DNA from: Vibrio sp. J1-1
GTDB taxonomy: Bacteria > Pseudomonadota > Gammaproteobacteria > Enterobacterales > Vibrionaceae
DNA length: 64,000 nt
NCBI RefSeq assembly: GCF_021728395.1
Contig: NZ_JAKKCM010000005.1
Coordinates: 280,469-344,468, forward strand
Reading direction: 5' to 3'
Shown here one piece after another: positions 53,424 to 62,015 of this stretch. Positions within the stretch are counted from its first letter, which is position 1; every line of letters starts with the position of its first letter. The notes under the pieces were generated by a model. That model did not search any database and was not told the DNA's origin. It saw only the letters and a program-made list of their open reading frames with translations. The translations under genes and the position numbers were made by a program.

Positions 53424-56400
53424 ATGCGCTTTACTGATGTTTTTATTAAACGTCCAGTTTTAGCGGTATCAATCAGCTTTTTGATCGCATTGCTTGGTCT
53501 ACAAGCAATCTTCAAAATGCAGGTTCGTGAATACCCTGAAATGACGAATACGGAAGTAACGGTTTCGACCAGTTACTACGGTGCCAGTGCCGACCTAATC
53601 CAGGGCTTTATTACTCAGCCATTGGAGCAAGCGGTCGCACAGGCAGATAATATCGATTATATGACTTCTCAATCGGTGCTGGGTAAATCCACCATCACTG
53701 TAAAAATGAAGTTGAACACTGACCCGAATGCGGCACTATCGGACATTCTGGCAAAAACCAACTCGGTTCGCTCGCAACTACCAAAAGAAGCCGAAGACCC
53801 TACCGTAACTATGTCGACAGGTTCGACAACGGCGGTACTGTATATCGGCTTTACCAGTGACGAGTTGTCTTCAAGTCAGATCACCGACTACCTTGAACGT
53901 GTAATCAACCCGCAGTTGTTCACCGTTAATGGTGTATCGAAAGTCGACCTATACGGTGGTATGAAATACGCGTTACGTGTTTGGCTAGACCCTGCAAAAA
54001 TGGCAGCGTTTAACTTAACCGCGACTGACGTAATGGGTGTGTTAAGTGCCAACAACTATCAGTCTGCAACGGGTCAGGCTATCGGTGAATTTGTACTTTA
54101 TAACGGTAGTGCAGATACACAGGTATCCAATGTTGATGAGCTGAAGAACCTTGTTGTTAGCAATAATGAAGGCAATGTCACTCGCTTAAGCGACATAGCT
54201 AAAGTGACGCTAGAGAAAAGTCACGACTCATATCGAGCCAGTGCAAATGGTCAGGAGGCAGTGGTTGCCGCAATTAACGCTGCACCAAGTGCCAACCCAA
54301 TCAATATCGCAGCAGACGTACTTGATCTATTACCTCAGCTAGAGCGCAACTTGCCTAGTACGATCAAGATGAATGTACTTTATGATTCGACTATCGCAAT
54401 TAACGAATCCATTAATGAAGTAATCAAAACCATCGCTGAAGCAGCGGTGATCGTACTGATTGTTATCACTATATTCCTTGGTTCATTCCGCGCCGTGGTG
54501 ATACCGATTGTGACCATTCCACTTTCTTTGATCGGTGTGGCGATGGTAATGCAATCAATGGGTTTCTCCTGGAACTTGATGACGCTACTGGCAATGGTTC
54601 TCGCCATTGGTCTGGTGGTAGATGATGCGATTGTTGTACTGGAAAACGTTGACCGACATATAAAGCTTGGTGAATCACCATTCCGAGCGGCCATTATCGG
54701 TACGCGCGAAATTGCGGTTCCGGTTATCGCGATGACACTAACGCTGGGTGCGGTATACGCGCCAATCGCGCTAATGGGTGGTATCACGGGCTCGCTATTT
54801 AAAGAGTTCGCGTTAACCCTGGCCGGTGCGGTATTTGTATCGGGTATTGTGGCACTGACCCTATCACCTATGATGTGTTCAAAAATGCTTAAAGCTCACC
54901 AAGCACCAAGCAAGTTTGAGCAGAAAGTGCATAGCGTGTTAGAGCGCATGACCAGCCGATACGCCAAAATGTTGGGGGCAGTCATGCAACACCGTCCAGT
55001 TGTGATTGGTTTTGCGTTGATTGTATTTGCCAGCTTGCCAATGCTGTTCAAGTTCATCCCAAGTGAACTGGCTCCGTCTGAAGATAAAGGCGTGGTTGTA
55101 TTGATGGGTACTGCTCCATCCAATTCGAACTTAGACTTTATCCAGAACACCATGAACCAAGTAAACAACATTCTGTCTGAGCAGCCAGAAGTTCAGTTTG
55201 CACAGGTTTTCTCAGGTGTACCAAACTCTCACCAAGCGTTCGGTATCGCCTCTATGGTGCCTTGGAGTGAGCGAGAAGCAAGCCAAGCTGACGTTACTGG
55301 ACGTGTAGGCGGATTGGTTGCGGACGTTCCGGGAATGGCGGTTACCGCTTTCCAAATGCCTGAATTACCAGGTGCGGGTAGCGGTCTGCCAATTCAATTT
55401 GTTCTGACTACACCAAACGCATTTGAGAGTTTATTCTCTATCGCGACGGACGTATTGACGGAAGTTAAGTCTAGCCCGATGTTCGTTTATTCGGATCTTG
55501 ATCTGAACTACGACTCGGCGACGATGAAAATCAACATCGACAAAGACAAAGCCGGCGCATATGGCGTAACCATGCAAGACATTGGCGTGACGTTAAGCAC
55601 CATGATGGCAGATGGCTACGTAAACCGTATCGACCTTAATGGCCGATCTTATGAAGTTATCCCTCAGGTAGAGCGTAAGTGGCGTCTAAACCCAGAGTCG
55701 ATGAATAACTACTACGTACGTGCTGCGGATGGTAATGCGGTGCCACTGAGTAACCTAATCACCATCGATGTGATTGCAGAACCACGCTCACTACCTCACT
55801 TCAACCAGCTGAACTCAGCGACGGTAGGTGCGGTACCAGCACCGGGCACGGCAATGGGTGATGCGATTAACTGGTTTGAGAACATCGCTGAAACAAAACT
55901 GCCAAACGGCTACAACCATGACTACATGGGTGAAGCTCGTCAGTTTGTTACTGAAGGTAGTGCGTTATACGCAACATTTGGTTTAGCATTGGCGATCATC
56001 TTCTTGGTTCTGGCGATTCAGTTTGAATCCGTGAAAGATCCGCTGGTTATCATGGTGTCTGTACCACTTGCGATTTGTGGTGCATTGATTGCGCTTGCTT
56101 GGGGTGCGGCATCGATGAACATCTACTCTCAGGTCGGTTTGATTACTCTGGTTGGTCTTATCACCAAGCACGGTATCTTGATCTGTGAAGTGGCGAAAGA
56201 AGAGCAGTTGCACAACAATCTGGGTAAAACAGAAGCAGTAATGGAAGCGGCGAAAGTACGTCTGCGCCCTATTCTGATGACAACTGCTGCGATGATTGCG
56301 GGTCTTATCCCTCTGATGTACGCGACTGGTGCGGGTGCTGCTCAGCGCTTTAGTATCGGCATCGTAATCGTTGCTGGTCTGGCGATTGGTACTCTGTTTA

Positions 56401-56546
56401 CCCTATTCGTACTGCCTGTTATCTACAGCTACTTAGCTGAAAAACACAAACCACTGCCGGTGTTTGTTGAAGACAAAGATCTGGAAAAGTTGGCCCGTGT
56501 AGATGAAGCAAAAGCGGCACAACGAGGATTAGCGGACAACCACTAA
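53424..56546 (+). CDS. vexB: VexB, RND efflux pump
   Basis: A 1040-residue HAE1-type RND pump with 12 membrane helices and two large periplasmic loops. The proton-relay aspartates appear in AIGLVVDDAIVVLENVDRH near 398. It expels bile salts, detergents and antibiotics using the proton gradient, as a trimer with VexA and TolC. The start follows GGAGG, 11 bases after vexA. The gene order vexR-vexA-vexB-ubiK-ilvC supports orthology with V. cholerae vexB. Confidence 0.92.
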   Translation: MRFTDVFIKRPVLAVSISFLIALLGLQAIFKMQVREYPEMTNTEVTVSTSYYGASADLIQGFITQPLEQAVAQADNIDYMTSQSVLGKSTITVKMKLNTDPNAALSDILAKTNSVRSQLPKEAEDPTVTMSTGSTTAVLYIGFTSDELSSSQITDYLERVINPQLFTVNGVSKVDLYGGMKYALRVWLDPAKMAAFNLTATDVMGVLSANNYQSATGQAIGEFVLYNGSADTQVSNVDELKNLVVSNNEGNVTRLSDIAKVTLEKSHDSYRASANGQEAVVAAINAAPSANPINIAADVLDLLPQLERNLPSTIKMNVLYDSTIAINESINEVIKTIAEAAVIVLIVITIFLGSFRAVVIPIVTIPLSLIGVAMVMQSMGFSWNLMTLLAMVLAIGLVVDDAIVVLENVDRHIKLGESPFRAAIIGTREIAVPVIAMTLTLGAVYAPIALMGGITGSLFKEFALTLAGAVFVSGIVALTLSPMMCSKMLKAHQAPSKFEQKVHSVLERMTSRYAKMLGAVMQHRPVVIGFALIVFASLPMLFKFIPSELAPSEDKGVVVLMGTAPSNSNLDFIQNTMNQVNNILSEQPEVQFAQVFSGVPNSHQAFGIASMVPWSEREASQADVTGRVGGLVADVPGMAVTAFQMPELPGAGSGLPIQFVLTTPNAFESLFSIATDVLTEVKSSPMFVYSDLDLNYDSATMKINIDKDKAGAYGVTMQDIGVTLSTMMADGYVNRIDLNGRSYEVIPQVERKWRLNPESMNNYYVRAADGNAVPLSNLITIDVIAEPRSLPHFNQLNSATVGAVPAPGTAMGDAINWFENIAETKLPNGYNHDYMGEARQFVTEGSALYATFGLALAIIFLVLAIQFESVKDPLVIMVSVPLAICGALIALAWGAASMNIYSQVGLITLVGLITKHGILICEVAKEEQLHNNLGKTEAVMEAAKVRLRPILMTTAAMIAGLIPLMYATGAGAAQRFSIGIVIVAGLAIGTLFTLFVLPVIYSYLAEKHKPLPVFVEDKDLEKLARVDEAKAAQRGLADNH

Positions 56547-56562
56547 TTCCCTACCAAGATAA

Positions 56563-56589
56563 AAAGGTCACTTCGGTGGCCTTTTTTAT
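56563..56589 (+). terminator. vexRAB terminator
   Basis: AAAAAGGTCAC-TTCG-GTGGCCTTTTTT, a stable UUCG-type tetraloop hairpin with one mismatch, 17 bases after vexB. Confidence 0.88.
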
Positions 56590-56694
56590 TGCCTTGCGTT
56601 TGCCGTACCTATCTCGATTTTTTGCATTCCAACTAGCGACTTTCCCGTATCAATTACTTAAAATGAGCACAAATCAAAAGGAGTTTTAACCACT

Positions 56695-56946
56695 ATGTTT
56701 GATCCAAAGAAACTAGAGCAAATCGCCAAGCAGATTCATGACTCTATGCCAGCACCAGTGAAAGAGCTTGGTGCGGATGTTGATCAGAAAGTTCGCCAAG
56801 TGATTCAAGGTCAACTTAACAAGCTTGATGTTGTAAGCCGTGAAGAATTTGATGTACAGACTCAGGTTCTGCTTCGTACTCGTCAGAAGCTAACGGAAAT
56901 GGAAGCGAAGCTGGCCGAGCTTGAAGCGAAACTGGCAGACAAATAA
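56695..56946 (+). CDS. ubiK: UbiK, ubiquinone biosynthesis accessory factor
   Basis: An 83-residue YqiC/BMFP-family protein. It has an amphipathic N-terminal part ([19 protein letters not shown]) that can bind membrane and a C-terminal coiled coil ([20 protein letters not shown]) through which it trimerises. UbiK helps the soluble ubiquinone-synthesis complex function under aerobic conditions. AAGGAG precedes the ATG. Its own terminator follows. Confidence 0.88.
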   Translation: MFDPKKLEQIAKQIHDSMPAPVKELGADVDQKVRQVIQGQLNKLDVVSREEFDVQTQVLLRTRQKLTEMEAKLAELEAKLADK

Positions 56947-56968
56947 ACATCGTCTTTCGATAATGTTT

Positions 56969-56999
56969 AAAGGCTGACACTCAGGTGCCAGCCTTTTTT
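56969..56999 (+). terminator. ubiK terminator
   Basis: AAAGGCTGACAC-TCAG-GTGCCAGCCTTTTTT, one internal mismatch, followed by a six-T run. Confidence 0.85.
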
Positions 57000-57026
57000 A
57001 TGCTGCAAACAAACGGGCCACAAACA

Positions 57027-57059
57027 AAAAAGGCTTGGTCAACGGCGACCAAGCCTTTT
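57027..57059 (-). terminator. terminator, probably for ilvC
   Basis: Minus strand AAAAGGCTTGGTC-GCCGTT-GACCAAGCCTTTTTT. It lies 177 bases beyond the ilvC stop; the palindromic element at 57113-57224 sits between. Confidence 0.8.
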
Positions 57060-57112
57060 GATTAGATGTTGTGTTTTGTATTTATTGACCCCAGTCTGCC
57101 TGGAGTTCTTTT

Positions 57113-57224
57113 ACTGCGTTACTTTAGAGTATGTAAATTACGCAGTATTAAGATGTCATTTCTAGGAGAAGGCGCGGAGTTTACGATAGTAAATGAGCAC
57201 CTTCGACACCGAAATGGAATCTTA
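57113..57224. repeat. intergenic two-hairpin element
   Basis: Arm pair TACTGCGT / ACGCAGTA (57113-57149) is followed by a long imperfect hairpin from about 57149 to 57224. In it TAAGATGTCATTTC pairs with GAAATGGAATCTTA, GAAGG with CCTTC, and GTTTAC with GTAAAT at the tip. It lies in the ilvC 3' region. The design is that of a dispersed palindromic repeat. Confidence 0.55.
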
Positions 57225-57235
57225 AGGCCAGTAAT

Positions 57236-58720
57236 TTAGCCGCCTACCGCGATACGCTTCATATCAGTCATGTACCCGCGTAGCTCTTCACCGATGTATT
57301 CAACTGGGTGATTGCGAAGCGTCTCATTAACCGCGATAAGTGTTGCGTTATCAACTTGGTTTGAAGTTTCACCTAAGCCTTTACCGATAACATCGGTACT
57401 TACTGAAGGCATGAACTTCTCACGTAGTAGTGGTGTTGCTACGTTTGCGAATAGGTAGTTACCGTATTCCGCAGTATCAGAGATTACTACGTTCATCTCG
57501 TACAGACGCTTACGTGCAATTGTGTTCGCGATTAGCGGTAGTTCGTGTAGTGACTCGTAGTACGCTGACTCATCGATGATGCCTGATGCAGTCATTGCTT
57601 CGAACGCTAGCTCAACACCTGCGCGAACCATAGCAATCATTAGAATGCCGTTGTCGAAGTACTCTTGCTCAGAGATTTCAACGTCTGTTTCTGGGTAGTT
57701 TTCAAATGCTGTTTGACCAGTCTCTTCACGCCAGCCTAGTAGGTTCACGTCATCGTTAGCCCAGTCAGCCATCATCGTGCTAGAGAAGTGACCAGAAATG
57801 ATGTCATCCATGTGCTTGTTGTAAAGCGGACGCATTAGATCTTTTAGCTCTTCAGAAAGCTCAAACGCTTTGATTTTAGCTGGGTTAGAAAGACGGTCCA
57901 TCATATGCGTGATGCCACCGAATTTCAGAGCTTCTGTTACTGTTTCCCAACCGTACTGAAGTAGTTTACCTGCGTAACCTGGGTCGATACCTTCAGCAAC
58001 CATCTTCTCGTAACATACGATAGAACCAGCTTGAAGCATGCCACATAGGATAGTTTGCTCACCCATTAGGTCAGATTTTACTTCTGCAACGAAAGATGAC
58101 TCTAGACAACCTGCACGGTGACCGCCAGTTGCTGCTGCCCAAGCTTTCGCGATTTCCAGCCCGTCACCTTTAGGGTCATTCTCTGGGTGAACCGCAATCA
58201 GAGTTGGAACACCGAAACCACGTTTGTATTCTTCGCGAACCTCAGTACCAGGACACTTAGGTGCAACCATTACAACCGTTAGGTCTTTACGGATTTGCAT
58301 GCCTTCTTCAACCACGTTGAAGCCGTGTGAGTAACCTAGTGCAGCGCCTTCTTTCATCAATGGCATTACCGTCTCAACAACGTTAGAGTGCTGCTTGTCT
58401 GGAGTCAGGTTAACCACTAGATCCGCTTGAGGAATCAGCGTTTCGTAGCTGCCTACTTCAAAACCGTTATCTTTTGCATTTTTAAATGACTGACGTTGCT
58501 CGTCGATTGCTGCCTGACGAAGTGCGTATGACACATCTAGACCAGAATCGCGCATGTTTAGGCCTTGGTTCAGGCCTTGAGCACCACAACCTACGATGAC
58601 AACCTTCTTACCTTTTAGGTAGTCTGCTTCTGAAGCAAACTCACTGCGGTCCATAAAACGACAACGACCAAGTTGGTCTAATTGCTCACGCAAGTTTAGA
58701 GTATTGAAATAGTTAGACAT
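57236..58720 (-). CDS. ilvC: ketol-acid reductoisomerase (class II)
   Basis: A 494-residue enzyme with the NADPH-binding fold [20 protein letters not shown] near 37 and two C-terminal knotted helical domains. The length identifies the long gammaproteobacterial form (E. coli 491). It converts acetolactate and acetohydroxybutyrate in isoleucine and valine synthesis. AAAGGAGC precedes the ATG. It is divergent from ilvY, which activates it when bound to substrate. Confidence 0.96.
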   Translation of the reverse strand: MSNYFNTLNLREQLDQLGRCRFMDRSEFASEADYLKGKKVVIVGCGAQGLNQGLNMRDSGLDVSYALRQAAIDEQRQSFKNAKDNGFEVGSYETLIPQADLVVNLTPDKQHSNVVETVMPLMKEGAALGYSHGFNVVEEGMQIRKDLTVVMVAPKCPGTEVREEYKRGFGVPTLIAVHPENDPKGDGLEIAKAWAAATGGHRAGCLESSFVAEVKSDLMGEQTILCGMLQAGSIVCYEKMVAEGIDPGYAGKLLQYGWETVTEALKFGGITHMMDRLSNPAKIKAFELSEELKDLMRPLYNKHMDDIISGHFSSTMMADWANDDVNLLGWREETGQTAFENYPETDVEISEQEYFDNGILMIAMVRAGVELAFEAMTASGIIDESAYYESLHELPLIANTIARKRLYEMNVVISDTAEYGNYLFANVATPLLREKFMPSVSTDVIGKGLGETSNQVDNATLIAVNETLRNHPVEYIGEELRGYMTDMKRIAVGG

Positions 58721-58830
58721 TAGGGTGCTCCTTTAAGATTCTTCCATACAGGTCGGTACTTGTCTTACCGAATGAGTCCATACTAGAACAGACATTTAAT
58801 TGCTTAAAGTGATATATTCACAATTAGTAA

Positions 58831-58845
58831 TTGCAAAAAATGCAA
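58831..58845. promoter_or_regulatory. candidate IlvY operator
   Basis: TTGCAAAAAATGCAA, an inverted repeat TGCA-N5-TGCA that fits the LysR-type T-N11-A pattern, lies 12 bases before the ilvY start and between ilvY and ilvC. Confidence 0.6.
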
Positions 58846-58857
58846 CATGGTAATTTC

Positions 58858-59748
58858 ATGAATATAAAAACCATCCGACTGTTCCTTGATATCTGTGACA
58901 GCAAGAATTTTAGTAAGACAGCAGCGACAAAGCACGTAAGTCCATCCGCTTTAAGTCGTCAGATTCAAAAGTTGGAAGAAGAAATAGGGCACCCGCTCTT
59001 TATCAGAGACAACCGGAGTGTAGAGTTAACACCTGCTGGTGAGAAATTTCAGCCCGTGGCAATGAAGATGGTTCATGACTGGACGCAATTCCAATCACAA
59101 ATAAATGTGCAGGATGACGTGCTTAAGGGTGAAGTTCGTTTATTTTGCTCAGTGACCGCAAGCTACAGCCACTTACCGCAGCTGCTCAACTCATTTCGCT
59201 TAAAGCACCCTTTTATTGAATTCAAACTACTGACGGGTGACCCAGCCCAGGCCATCGATAAGATAATGAATGATGAGGCCGACATTGCTATTTCAGCAAT
59301 GCCAGAGCATCTTTCATCCAAAGTGGAATTCACCACCATCAGTGAAATTCCACTTTCCGTTATTGCTCCGATAGGTATCAGCTCATGGGTTGAAGAGCTA
59401 CATAAAGAGAATCCCGACTGGAATAAGATTCCTTTCATTGTGCCTGAGTCAGGCACCGCTCGAGACCGTGCCAATGCCTGGTTTAAAAAAATGAAAATCA
59501 AACCCAATATCTACGCGCAAATTTCCGGTCATGAAGCCATTGTCAGTATGGTGGCTCTAGGCTGCGGTGTCGGAATCGCACCAGATGTTGTTATAAATAA
59601 CAGCCCTGTGCGCGACAATATTCAGCGGCTCTCATTTGCCCCAATCAAACCATTTCAACTCGGTGTGTGCTGTAAAAGATCGCAACTGGAGAACTCATTA
59701 GTCAAAGCGTTATGGGAGTTAGCTGAAGGAAGCTTTATCGCTCAATAA
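58858..59748 (+). CDS. ilvY: IlvY, LysR-type activator of ilvC
   Basis: The 296-residue protein has an N-terminal winged helix-turn-helix (FSKTAATKHVSPSALSRQIQ near 19) and a LysR substrate-binding domain (about 90-290). It matches E. coli IlvY along its length (LFCSVTASYSHLPQLLNSF, GHEAIVSMVALGCGVGIAPD). Its inducers in E. coli are acetolactate and acetohydroxybutyrate. The ATG at 58858 fits the family N terminus; the frame extends nine codons upstream through the operator. Confidence 0.93.
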   Translation: MNIKTIRLFLDICDSKNFSKTAATKHVSPSALSRQIQKLEEEIGHPLFIRDNRSVELTPAGEKFQPVAMKMVHDWTQFQSQINVQDDVLKGEVRLFCSVTASYSHLPQLLNSFRLKHPFIEFKLLTGDPAQAIDKIMNDEADIAISAMPEHLSSKVEFTTISEIPLSVIAPIGISSWVEELHKENPDWNKIPFIVPESGTARDRANAWFKKMKIKPNIYAQISGHEAIVSMVALGCGVGIAPDVVINNSPVRDNIQRLSFAPIKPFQLGVCCKRSQLENSLVKALWELAEGSFIAQ

Positions 59749-59749
59749 T

Positions 59750-59793
59750 ACCAATACCAGTCATTCAATAAGCCGAAAATTGCTGGCATTGGT
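59750..59793. repeat. short inverted repeat after ilvY
   Basis: ACCAATACCAG (59750-59760) and CTGGCATTGGT (59783-59793) pair with one mismatch around a 22-base loop. No T-tract follows closely, so a dispersed element is as likely as a terminator. Confidence 0.5.
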
Positions 59794-59830
59794 CTACACA
59801 CATTAACGATCTTTAATCTTTCCAAAAGGT

Positions 59831-59953
59831 CTACTCAAGAGAAACTTTAGTAGACTCTTCACGACCATTTATAAAGACACTCCAGAAAACTTTAACGATT
59901 TGTCCCCCTAAATCGTGTTGGCTCGCATTAGTCACGCGAGCCTTCTTTTTCAT
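59831..59953 (-). CDS. possible 40-residue small protein
   Basis: The frame from the ATG at 59953 begins MKKKARVTNASQHDLGG and ends TKVSLE, with GGGAGAGGGAAAT just before it. It ends with mixed charged and aromatic residues (VKVFWSVFINGREES) and has no signal peptide. It is divergent from the response-regulator gene, 54 bases away. I do not recognise it. The ribosome site and placement favour a real gene, but the length is short. Confidence 0.4.
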   Translation of the reverse strand: MKKKARVTNASQHDLGGQIVKVFWSVFINGREESTKVSLE

Positions 59954-60007
59954 ATTTCCCTCTCCCTTCTTCACCAGTAAAGTACCATCCAAAACAGAGG
60001 AATCCCC

Positions 60008-60688
60008 GTGAAAATACTCATCATAGAAGATGACGCAACGACCAGAGAATTCGTCAGTAAAGGCCTGACCGAACACGGTTATATTGTTGACCAAGCCGAA
60101 GACGGTAAGAAAGGGTTAATGATGGCTCTGGCTCTCAGCTCGGAATACCAACTCATCATTTTGGATAGAATGCTGCCTTACCTCGACGGAATGAAAGTTC
60201 TCGCAGCAATCAAGGCAACAGAAGAACAGCTCCCAGTTCTGATTTTAAGCGCAATGGATAGCGTAAATGATCGAGTGGACGGTTTACAGGCGGGCAGTGA
60301 TGACTACTTAATTAAGCCATTCGCTCTTGCTGAGTTAATTGCCCGGGTCGATATCATCATCAATCGAACTCAGCGGCCAACATCAAATCAGCACATTCTT
60401 AAATACCACTGTTTGGAAGTAGACCTTAAAGCACACAAAGTCACGTGCAATGAACAAGAGATAACCCTTCAACCTAAAGAATTTCAGCTTATTCAATATT
60501 TTATTGAGCATAGCGAGCAAGTTGTGTCACGCATGCGCCTGTTCGAAAATATCTGGAGCTATCATTTTGATCCCAAAACTAACGTCATTGATGTCCACGT
60601 TGCTAACTTACGCCGAAAACTGGAAGAGGCTGGATGTACAGGACTCCTGCACACTGTAAGAGGAGTTGGCTATGTCCTTCGTCGATGA
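60008..60688 (+). CDS. OmpR-family response regulator
   Basis: The 226-residue protein has a receiver domain (about 1-115: IIEDDATTREF, phospho-acceptor Asp in LIILDRMLPYLDG near 51, Lys in DYLIKPFALAE near 101). A winged-helix DNA-binding domain follows (about 130-224: TLQPKEFQLIQYF, TNVIDVHVANLRRKL). The GTG start follows GAGGAATCCCC. The sensor gene overlaps its end. The regulon cannot be inferred from the neighbours. Confidence 0.92.
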   Translation: MKILIIEDDATTREFVSKGLTEHGYIVDQAEDGKKGLMMALALSSEYQLIILDRMLPYLDGMKVLAAIKATEEQLPVLILSAMDSVNDRVDGLQAGSDDYLIKPFALAELIARVDIIINRTQRPTSNQHILKYHCLEVDLKAHKVTCNEQEITLQPKEFQLIQYFIEHSEQVVSRMRLFENIWSYHFDPKTNVIDVHVANLRRKLEEAGCTGLLHTVRGVGYVLRR

Positions 60689-61955
60689 CTATGCTTTAAC
60701 CCGTTCATCCGTATTTAAAACATTAGTGGGTCTTTTTTTAATCATCACTATCACCAATATTATCGTCATACACCAAGTGTACAGAGGCTCTAACAATTTC
60801 CACCACAAGCAGTTAACCAGACAACTGAATGAAGAAATTCTGGAATTCAACTTTGCTGCTAAACAAAGCAAAGAAGATGTCGAACAGCTTTTAAAAACTA
60901 AACAAGCGACGGCGACACCTTTCTATTACCGGCTCATCGAAAGCAACGAATCAGACAACCTTCAGCCGTACTATCCTATCGATCTGCAAGCGAACAGGCA
61001 TAATATTCTAGTAGGTAACAACCTACAGTTAGAGATAGGGGTCGATAAAAGCGCGGTAGAAGAGTACCGAAAATCACTTACCCCGATGGTCTTCTCTGGC
61101 ATCATTTTTCCTACCACAGTCATGATTATCTCTGCACTCTTTTTTACTGTACTCATCCTCAAACGATTAGAAAAAGTGAATAACGCCATGAATCGCGTTC
61201 TGTGTGGAGAGCCAAATGTTAAAATTGCTGTATCTCGCCAAGACGATGAGTTTGATATTTTAGCCATTCATCTTAATTTCATGATTGAACAAATGGCGAA
61301 AAACGAGTCTAGCCTCAAATCACTGACCACTGGACTTGCGCATGACATGAGAACACCAATGGCGAGGCTGAAGCTTCGCTTAGAAGACATCCTAGCTCAA
61401 AGCGATTTATCGCCATCCCAAGTAAGCAGCTTTTCAGCTTGTTATGATGAATTAGAACTGATTTTGTCACTGTTCAATAGCATGCTTGAAATTGCAAAGC
61501 TCAACAGCGGCCAAGTGAATATCGGCAATGATAGTGTCGATTTAGGAAAAGTCGCCCAAGATGCCCTAGAGTTTATCTCTCCCGTCGCGGACGAAAAAAA
61601 CCAAACATTAGCGTTTAGACAAGATACCCCCTGCATTGTCACAGGAGATCGTTCTCTGCTTTTTCGAGCGGTGTTTAATCTGTTAGAAAATGCGGTTAAG
61701 TACACACCCAATGGAGGACATATCGAAGTCATCACTGACTGCTTTGGCGTTGTTATTGCTGACTCTGGAATAGGCATTTCTGATTACGACAAAATGTATG
61801 TTTGCCGTCCAATGTATCGTGCAGACCAAAGTCGCACGGAATCAGGTAATGGCTTAGGGTTGTCTTTGGTCGATGCCGTGATCAATTTGCATAACGCGCA
61901 CTTGTTTTTACGTGATAACAACCCTGGACTACGTGCTCGACTCTATTTTGAATAG
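60672..61955 (+). CDS. sensor histidine kinase
   Basis: The 427-residue protein has membrane helices at about 15-35 and 140-165 flanking a roughly 100-residue periplasmic sensor, then a HAMP region. The H-box GLAHDMRTPMARLKLRLED lies near 223, N-box LLENAVKYTPNGG near 340, and G-boxes DSGIGISDYD and GNGLGLSLVDA. The ATG at 60672 has AGGAG six bases ahead and lies inside the regulator gene. The H-box has His-Asp-Met where many kinases have His-Glu-Leu. Signal unknown. Confidence 0.9.
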   Translation: MSFVDDYALTRSSVFKTLVGLFLIITITNIIVIHQVYRGSNNFHHKQLTRQLNEEILEFNFAAKQSKEDVEQLLKTKQATATPFYYRLIESNESDNLQPYYPIDLQANRHNILVGNNLQLEIGVDKSAVEEYRKSLTPMVFSGIIFPTTVMIISALFFTVLILKRLEKVNNAMNRVLCGEPNVKIAVSRQDDEFDILAIHLNFMIEQMAKNESSLKSLTTGLAHDMRTPMARLKLRLEDILAQSDLSPSQVSSFSACYDELELILSLFNSMLEIAKLNSGQVNIGNDSVDLGKVAQDALEFISPVADEKNQTLAFRQDTPCIVTGDRSLLFRAVFNLLENAVKYTPNGGHIEVITDCFGVVIADSGIGISDYDKMYVCRPMYRADQSRTESGNGLGLSLVDAVINLHNAHLFLRDNNPGLRARLYFE

Positions 61956-61966
61956 TTAAATAAATA

Positions 61967-61997
61967 CAAAAAAGGCTAAGTAAATACTCAGCCTTTA
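61967..61997 (-). terminator. nagE terminator (convergent region)
   Basis: AAAGGCT-A-AGT-AAAT-ACT-C-AGCCTTT; on the minus strand a six-T run follows. It lies between the kinase gene and nagE. Confidence 0.78.
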
Positions 61998-62015
61998 ACT
62001 AGATTAAAAATGCTT

